Of a DNA stretch of 51,014 nucleotides, positions 46,375 through 51,014 are shown one piece after another. The number at the start of each line of letters is the position of its first letter. Position 1 is the first letter of the stretch. The notes under the pieces are model-generated. The model saw only the letters and a list, made by a program, of their open reading frames with translations, was not told the DNA's origin and ran no database searches. Origin of the DNA: 'Osedax' symbiont bacterium Rs2_46_30_T18 (GTDB taxonomy: Bacteria > Pseudomonadota > Gammaproteobacteria > Pseudomonadales > Balneatricaceae); the NCBI GenBank assembly GCA_002163025.1, contig MABF01000180.1, positions 1-51,014 of the forward strand, in the 5' to 3' direction. The position numbers were made by a program, and so were the translations under genes.

Positions 46375-47478
46375 CTAGTCAATATAGAGTTCAAAGTCCT
46401 GCTCTGCGACCGACTCGCCATTTATCAAGATAATTAATCGCTGGATCCCGCAATAGTAACGCCGGGTGCTTATCGCTTTGATATAGTGCTGCTTGTGTAA
46501 GGTCACTTGCTCACCCGCAGCTAACTGCAAATTTTTAAACTTAAATACTTTATTTTTTTGCTGACCATTGGCTTTGACCAGTGCCAGTGCAAAATCCAAC
46601 ACCATACCTTGCTGCTGATCTGCACAGGACTGAACCGTCACAGAAAAGTTGATTGCCTCACCTAACTGTATTACAGAGTTCGACAACGTCAAATTCGTCA
46701 CTTTACACTGTGGCAAACTCGTATAGCCCAAAAGCGGATATACATCCGGGTGACCATTTTTAACCAGCGTCCTGGTTGCGTGCTTAATTATCCACTGCAC
46801 TTCACTAGACGCCCCTTTAAGCCAGCGCTGACAAGTGTCTATCACTAGCTGTGGGTGATCTTTCGCGATGTCGTTTAAATGGTTTGCAACGGAGCGTCGC
46901 ACATACAAACTAGGATCATCTTTTAAACGTTGCAATAGCGGTATATTAACTTGCGGAGATTTCACAAATGACCTCAATTGCATTCCCCATGGCAGTTTTG
47001 GTCGAGTGCCCTCCGATACCAAGCGGCGTACGTTTTCATCTCCACTTTCAACCCACTGAGTAAAATATTGCTGACACAGTTGCGGATATTTTACAATGAA
47101 AGGACGAACGGCAAATTCCGCTGAAAAGAGCCCGGTTAAATATTTAAGCAGTGGCAATGAAATATCCGGATGCTCTAATCCATACTTAGCAACATAATCG
47201 ACTATCGGCCATGCGGCGAAAGATTGCAGAGGATCATTTTTGTCGCCCGTTACCCATACATCTTTTACCTTGGATAACAACATTGCACATTCACTAAAAT
47301 CTTGCGGAAGGTGCTGTGCCATTATTTCAATCAAGTGCTCGACCCGCTGCTTCAATTCAAGCTGATCTATCCCCTGCTGCGCCTGCACCCTAAACTGCTC
47401 TGAGCTAAATCCTGGTAACAATTGATCCAAACTAGCTGCAATGCGCGCAATGGCACTACTACTTAATGCATTTTTCAT
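46375..47478 (-). CDS. alkC: AlkC-type DNA alkylation repair glycosylase
   Basis: The 367-aa protein consists of an alpha-helical HEAT-like repeat domain (about 1-255; FAVRPFIVKYPQLCQQYFTQ near 121, DDPSLYVRRSVANHLNDIAK near 190) followed by a beta-rich region (about 262-367, GEAINFSVTVQSC...). This matches the AlkC subgroup that carries a C-terminal immunoglobulin-like domain. AlkC removes 3-methyladenine and 3-methylcytosine without flipping the base out. It is divergent from the NYN gene; a perfect palindrome lies in the shared promoter region. Confidence 0.87.
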   Translation of the reverse strand: MKNALSSSAIARIAASLDQLLPGFSSEQFRVQAQQGIDQLELKQRVEHLIEIMAQHLPQDFSECAMLLSKVKDVWVTGDKNDPLQSFAAWPIVDYVAKYGLEHPDISLPLLKYLTGLFSAEFAVRPFIVKYPQLCQQYFTQWVESGDENVRRLVSEGTRPKLPWGMQLRSFVKSPQVNIPLLQRLKDDPSLYVRRSVANHLNDIAKDHPQLVIDTCQRWLKGASSEVQWIIKHATRTLVKNGHPDVYPLLGYTSLPQCKVTNLTLSNSVIQLGEAINFSVTVQSCADQQQGMVLDFALALVKANGQQKNKVFKFKNLQLAAGEQVTLHKQHYIKAISTRRYYCGIQRLIILINGESVAEQDFELYID

Positions 47479-47520
47479 TTGTTGATATTCTCTTCACAAA
47501 AAAAATAGTATATTGCCAAG

Positions 47521-47542
47521 CTACTGACAGATCTGTCAGTAG
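47521..47542. promoter_or_regulatory. Perfect 22-bp palindrome between alkC and NYN gene
   Basis: The half-site CTACTGACAGA (47521-47531) is followed directly by its exact reverse complement (47532-47542). It overlaps the -35 region of a rightward promoter (CTGACA 47524-47529, N17, TACTTT 47547-47552) and lies close to a leftward TATACT at 47507-47512. Length, symmetry and position fit a TetR-type operator. No TetR gene is in the window. Confidence 0.7.
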
Positions 47543-47609
47543 AGAATACTTTTCTCGAGATCGCCCTCATCAGGGTACAACTAAATCCTTTATAGCATTA
47601 CAGGCCGAC

Positions 47610-48083
47610 ATGGAAAAAATTGCAATTTTTGTCGATGTGCAAAACATTTACTACACAACCCGCCAGGCATACAGGGGTCAATTTAACTATCGCCGCTTCT
47701 GGGAGTCAATCAACGCTAATGCACAAATAATCACAGCAATTGCCTATGCCATTGATAGTGGCGACAGCGGTCAACATAAATTTCAAACGGCTTTGAAACA
47801 TATCGGCTTCCAGGTAAAACTAAAGCCTTATATCCAGCGCGCAGACGGATCTGCCAAAGGGGATTGGGATGTGGGCATTACAATAGACATTTTGGAAACA
47901 GCCGCTACTGTCGATAAAGTTGTACTGCTGTCCGGAGACGGTGACTTTGCAATATTATTGGACAGGATTTCATCTATACACAAAGTGAACACGGCAGTTT
48001 ATGCTGTCCCTCAACTTACCGCTAAATCACTAATCGATGCCTGTGATCAATTTCACGCTATCACTGACGACGATTTATTATAG
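47610..48083 (+). CDS. NYN-domain protein (LabA/DUF88 family)
   Basis: The 157-aa protein is a PIN-like NYN domain. The acidic catalytic set is visible as FVDVQNIYY near residue 7, DWDVGITIDILE near 86 and LLSGDGDFAILLDRI near 106. Family members are presumed metal-dependent RNases. ATG 47610 matches the family N-terminus; the open frame extends upstream through the promoter and palindrome. It is divergent from alkC and shares the palindrome region, so both may answer to one repressor. Target RNA unknown. Confidence 0.87.
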   Translation: MEKIAIFVDVQNIYYTTRQAYRGQFNYRRFWESINANAQIITAIAYAIDSGDSGQHKFQTALKHIGFQVKLKPYIQRADGSAKGDWDVGITIDILETAATVDKVVLLSGDGDFAILLDRISSIHKVNTAVYAVPQLTAKSLIDACDQFHAITDDDLL

Positions 48084-48168
48084 TCGCTGTGTACCGGGTT
48101 GCCTTAAACACAGAGACAATGCCCTGAAATAAGTACTTAATAATTCTATAGCAGTAAATGACAGACAC

Positions 48169-48201
48169 AAAAAAGGGCGGATTCCGAGGAACACACCCTT
48201 T
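48169..48201 (-). terminator. Terminator of the cold-shock protein gene
   Basis: On the minus strand AAAGGG (48196-48201) pairs with CCCTTT (48172-48177), with an inner TTCC/GGAA stem, followed by a T-run (A-run 48169-48174). It lies 34 nt beyond the cold-shock gene stop. A further small hairpin CGCCC-TATG-GGGCG sits between them at 48205-48218. Confidence 0.75.
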
Positions 48202-48234
48202 ATTCGCCCTATGGGGCGTTACTTGCAGGCTATA

Positions 48235-48441
48235 TTATAGCGCAACAATGTTCTCAGCTTGAGGGCCTTTCTGGCCTTGTGTAACTGTGAACTGGACCTT
48301 TTGGCCTTCAGCTAGAGTTTTGAATCCGTCACCAGCGATAGCGCTGAAGTGAGCGAATACGTCTGGACCTGATTCTTGCTCGATAAAACCGAAACCTTTA
48401 GTTTCATTGAACCATTTAACAGTACCAGTAGTAGTAGACAT
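48235..48441 (-). CDS. CspA-family cold shock protein
   Basis: The 68-aa single-domain protein has the RNP1 motif KGFGFIEQ (residues 15-22) and RNP2 motif VFAHFSAI (about 28-35) on a five-stranded OB fold. It binds single-stranded RNA or DNA and acts as an RNA chaperone. AGGA lies 6 nt before the ATG. A promoter about 150 nt upstream gives a long leader like those of cold-induced csp genes. Which paralogue role it plays (cold-induced or constitutive) is not certain from the protein alone. Confidence 0.96.
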   Translation of the reverse strand: MSTTTGTVKWFNETKGFGFIEQESGPDVFAHFSAIAGDGFKTLAEGQKVQFTVTQGQKGPQAENIVAL

Positions 48442-48626
48442 ATGTAATCCTTTAAATTCAAGAGTAAATTATACCTTAATAACATATTAAGGCTTTCGGC
48501 CGGAAATGTTGCTATTACTTATGAATATCATGACGAAGCATGAAGAACAGGACATCGAAATGGTACATAAATATGGAACTTATTTTCTAGCTAAGTGAAT
48601 TATATACACCTTTTGTCTGCGGTCAA
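48442..48626 (-). promoter_or_regulatory. Promoter and probable ~150-nt structured leader of the cold-shock gene
   Basis: On the minus strand TTGACC (48621-48626), a 16-nt spacer and TATAAT (48599-48604) form a strong sigma-70 promoter. Transcription would begin near 48592, giving a leader of about 150 nt. The leader holds the perfect hairpin CCTTAATA-TGT-TATTAAGG (48474-48492) and a near-palindromic TTTCCGGCCGAAA next to it. E. coli cspA has a leader of about 160 nt that acts as a thermosensor. A second TATAAT at 48468-48473 lacks a -35. The rest of the gap to the HD-GYP start at 49054 shows no other gene. Confidence 0.6.
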
Positions 48627-49053
48627 TATTGAAAAGATACTTTTTGATTAATTAATTGGATTAAACGCATTTAAATCAAATTTTTATAGCCATCTCCATC
48701 AAGACATAGTTCACTACGACATCTAGGCAGGCATTTCGCCTCGCCAGTGAAACATCTGTAAATCGTCATTTATGCTATAGAGATCGGTTTTACTAAAGCC
48801 TATCTTTTAGCCAGAAACAAACGAGCTGAGATTAAATTTTGCAACATTTCGTAACTCAACTATGATTAGCTTAGGGCTGGCATAAACGTTTGATTAATTT
48901 TAATATTACCCTTAGAAATTTTGACCAAGGTTTAATAGTAATAGTTCTCATAGGATTAATTTAACTCTAGTGGTATTATAAAATCCGGCTGCAAAAGGGA
49001 CTCAGCACTAGGGTTTAAGCATGGCCCGATTAGAGAGGTTTAGGAGTTTTGAA

Positions 49054-50598
49054 ATGTATGATTTTTTGATTGATGACGTAGAGATTGATCAAACTGATGA
49101 CACTAACAGCATATCACCGCCTTGGAACATACTGATTGTAGATGATGAACAATCAGTGCACGATGTTACCCGTTTCGCCCTGGATGATGTCAGTTTCGAA
49201 GGCCGGGAGCTAAATTTCTTATCTGCGCTTTCAGGAAAAGAAGCCAAAGATATCCTTTCTGCACGGGAGGATATTGCCATTGTATTGCTCGATGTGGTGA
49301 TGGAAACCGATACCGAAGGATTAAAAGTCACCAAATGGATACGAGAAGACCTCAGTAACTCCCTGATACGTATTATTTTGCGTACCGGTCAGCCTGGACA
49401 AGCCCCAGAAAAACAAGTGATCGTCGATTACGACATCAACGATTATAAAAACAAAACAGAACTCACCTCACAAAAATTATTTTCCAGTGTTATTTCTGGC
49501 ATTCGCTCCTACCGTGACCTCTCAGCGCTAAATCAAAACAGAATTGAGTTAAAGAGAGTTATAAAAGCATCCGCACATATTTTTAAAGAGAGATATTTAC
49601 ACGAATTTACCAATGGGGCACTGTTTCAGCTCACTTCCCTGCTCTACTTAGAACCTAATGCTGCACTGGTAAACTCAACCGGCATAGCAGCTCTGGAAAC
49701 AGGACACAAAGTAAAAGTTGTCGCCGCTATCGGAGAGTATCAAAGTTTGGTTGGCGAAGAGCCCGGGGATATCATTCCTAAGACCGTACTCGATCAATGG
49801 CTAGACAACACTGAGTCCGGCTATAGCATCATCAACCCCAATGAAGTCATAGTGTCATTTACCACAGATGATAATCACAAAAGTTTGTTATATTTACACT
49901 CCCATAAGCTAATTACCGAAGATGCCAAGAACTTAATTGAATTATTTGTGCAAAACATAGCCATAGCGCATGAAAATTTACGCTTATGGCAAGAAGTAGA
50001 AGAGACACAAAATGAAATTATTTCTATGCTCAGTGGTGCAGTTGAAACACGCTCTAAGGAAACGGGCAATCATATTATCCGAGTTTCTAAAATATGCGAG
50101 CTGCTAGCGCAAAAATATGGTTTATCAGATGATGAAGTCTATGCTATAAAACTCGCCTCTCCTCTACATGACATAGGCAAAGTAGGCATTCCAGACGTTA
50201 TTTTGAACAAACCGGGCAAACACACTCCCGAAGAATGGGAAATAATGAAAACCCATTCTGAATTAGGGGCTCAGGTTTTAAGCGACTCCAAGCGGCCTAT
50301 TATTCAAAGCGGTGCCATTATCGCCATGCAACACCATGAAAAATGGGATGGGTCAGGCTACCCTGTAGGCCTATCCGGCACTGATATTCATATTTTTGGG
50401 CGTATTACTGGTCTTGCTGATGTCTTTGATGCGCTGTGTTCTAAGCGCTGTTACAAACATGCCTGGACTGTAGAGGAGACCATGGCCTTAATCCACGAAC
50501 AATCCGGCACTCATTTTGATCCCGATTTAGTCAAATTACTGCAAGATAATTTATCTGTTGTTCTGGAAATTCAAAACCAGTATCAAGACAAGAACTAG
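49054..50598 (+). CDS. Response regulator with REC, DUF3369 and HD-GYP domains
   Basis: The 514-aa protein has, in order, a receiver domain (ILIVDDEQSVHDVTRFA near 26; phosphoacceptor Asp80 in VLLDVVME), a DUF3369 GAF-like sensor region (about 155-320), and a C-terminal HD-GYP phosphodiesterase domain (LHDIGKVGIPDVILNKPG near 372; QHHEKWDGSGYP near 429). HD-GYP proteins degrade cyclic di-GMP; the HD and GYP residues are intact, so it should be active. ATG 49054 is chosen because AGGAG lies 7 nt upstream; an ATG at 49021 is possible. No kinase gene is nearby. Confidence 0.92.
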   Translation: MYDFLIDDVEIDQTDDTNSISPPWNILIVDDEQSVHDVTRFALDDVSFEGRELNFLSALSGKEAKDILSAREDIAIVLLDVVMETDTEGLKVTKWIREDLSNSLIRIILRTGQPGQAPEKQVIVDYDINDYKNKTELTSQKLFSSVISGIRSYRDLSALNQNRIELKRVIKASAHIFKERYLHEFTNGALFQLTSLLYLEPNAALVNSTGIAALETGHKVKVVAAIGEYQSLVGEEPGDIIPKTVLDQWLDNTESGYSIINPNEVIVSFTTDDNHKSLLYLHSHKLITEDAKNLIELFVQNIAIAHENLRLWQEVEETQNEIISMLSGAVETRSKETGNHIIRVSKICELLAQKYGLSDDEVYAIKLASPLHDIGKVGIPDVILNKPGKHTPEEWEIMKTHSELGAQVLSDSKRPIIQSGAIIAMQHHEKWDGSGYPVGLSGTDIHIFGRITGLADVFDALCSKRCYKHAWTVEETMALIHEQSGTHFDPDLVKLLQDNLSVVLEIQNQYQDKN

Positions 50599-50670
50599 AA
50601 CAGGCCTTTCGCTCTGATTACCCAGAGCGCTATGCCTGCTATAACTTCACCACCCTCATTTCGCACAAGC

Positions 50671-50991
50671 TCATGATACTGTAATGCTATGGTGACTACT
50701 TGCTGCACAATTCCAGCAGAAATCGAATGCCGCCCCATTAGTTTCAGCACATTTCGCACATTGCCAATCGGCAAGTTCTTGAGTATCAAACACAGCGAGG
50801 AGCTGTTGCGCCCGCTCATAGTGCAGATCTTCTAAAACCCAGAGCTCCAGCCAGTTATCAACGGGTGGCAATTCTCCTACAGCGCCGGTGGAGAATTCAT
50901 TTTTCAAGAATACTTTGATACTGGCTGACTCAACAATATTTTTAGCATTTAACACGATAAAATTATTTGCATGGGTATAAACTAGTTTCAA
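50671..50991 (-). CDS. DUF2007 protein with C-terminal zinc ribbon
   Basis: The 106-aa protein has an N-terminal DUF2007 domain (MKLVYTHANNFIVLNAKNIV, residues 1-20, then SIKVFLKNEFSTGAVGELPP) and a C-terminal CxxC-x10-CxxC zinc-ribbon-like knuckle (QCAKCAETNGAAFDFCWNC near 82). DUF2007 is annotated as a putative signal-transducing domain without known function. TTG 50991 is preferred to GTG 50997 because GAGG lies 5 nt before it; the GTG overlaps that site. The gene converges on the HD-GYP gene with 72 nt between. The window ends 17 nt upstream of it. Confidence 0.8.
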   Translation of the reverse strand: MKLVYTHANNFIVLNAKNIVESASIKVFLKNEFSTGAVGELPPVDNWLELWVLEDLHYERAQQLLAVFDTQELADWQCAKCAETNGAAFDFCWNCAASSHHSITVS

Positions 50992-51014
50992 ATTCACCTC
51001 GATATTACTGGCAA

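Noticed and set aside
48468-48473. Second TATAAT about 30 nt before the csp start as main promoter
   Set aside because: No -35 element at suitable spacing; the upstream TTGACC-N16-TATAAT is much stronger.

Overview
This 51-kb window reads as an ordinary, densely coded chromosome segment from a free-living, probably marine gammaproteobacterium. The evidence for that group is the gene set hspQ, hflD, rlmF and DsbD, the mnmA-hflD-purB gene order, and a LiuR-controlled leucine/isovalerate operon. Base composition is moderate (by eye, mid-40s % G+C). The order is uncertain (Cellvibrionales or Alteromonadales relatives fit); this is inference without a database. I see no rRNA, tRNA, CRISPR array, insertion sequence or prophage.

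Layout. 1-3.2 kb: small housekeeping and stress genes (membrane-anchored fragment, HspQ, GST-like protein, ThpR, DCC-family protein, membrane-anchored hydrolase). 3.4-12.5 kb: liuR-liuABCDE plus an acyl-CoA ligase, converting isovaleryl-CoA to acetoacetate and acetyl-CoA, with a LiuR-type palindrome in front and a strong terminator behind. 12.5-16.5 kb: a divergent EamA exporter/Lrp-family regulator pair, NnrS behind an NsrR-like inverted repeat, and a histone-deacetylase-like amidohydrolase. 16.7-22.6 kb: an isolated flagellin, a phosphoribosyltransferase, a SCO1/PCu(A)C copper chaperone pair, an aminotransferase and a MATE exporter.

22.9-25.9 kb: a leftward group holding a pentapeptide-repeat potassium channel, a KfrA-like coiled-coil DNA-binding protein with repeats at its own promoter, an unrecognised 140-aa protein, and a LuxR-type response regulator with no kinase beside it. 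26.3-28.8 kb: a LysR regulator divergent from both subunits of a 3-oxoacid CoA-transferase, which would activate the acetoacetate made by the liu operon. 29-37.6 kb: NIF3-like protein, GntR-type regulator, RlmF, GNAT, Ddl, DsbD, DAHP synthase and MoaE. 37.9-41.3 kb: mnmA-hflD-purB.

41.4-46.1 kb: a polar amino-acid ABC transporter (ATPase on one strand, binding protein and two permeases on the other) with an adjacent M14/aspartoacylase-type deacylase, suggesting uptake and then hydrolysis of a modified amino acid. 46.4-48.1 kb: an AlkC-type DNA glycosylase divergent from a NYN-domain protein, with a perfect 22-bp palindrome between them. 48.2-51 kb: a cold-shock protein with a probable ~150-nt leader, a REC-DUF3369-HD-GYP regulator and a DUF2007 zinc-ribbon protein.

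No single locus is convincingly a new multi-gene system. The least explained parts are the KfrA-like/140-aa/response-regulator/channel group, the alkC-NYN palindrome, the transporter-deacylase locus and the isolated flagellin. Five starts look non-ATG (GTG for the GST-like and MATE genes; TTG for LysR, one permease and DUF2007), and the channel may also use TTG; these were chosen from Shine-Dalgarno spacing and family N-termini.
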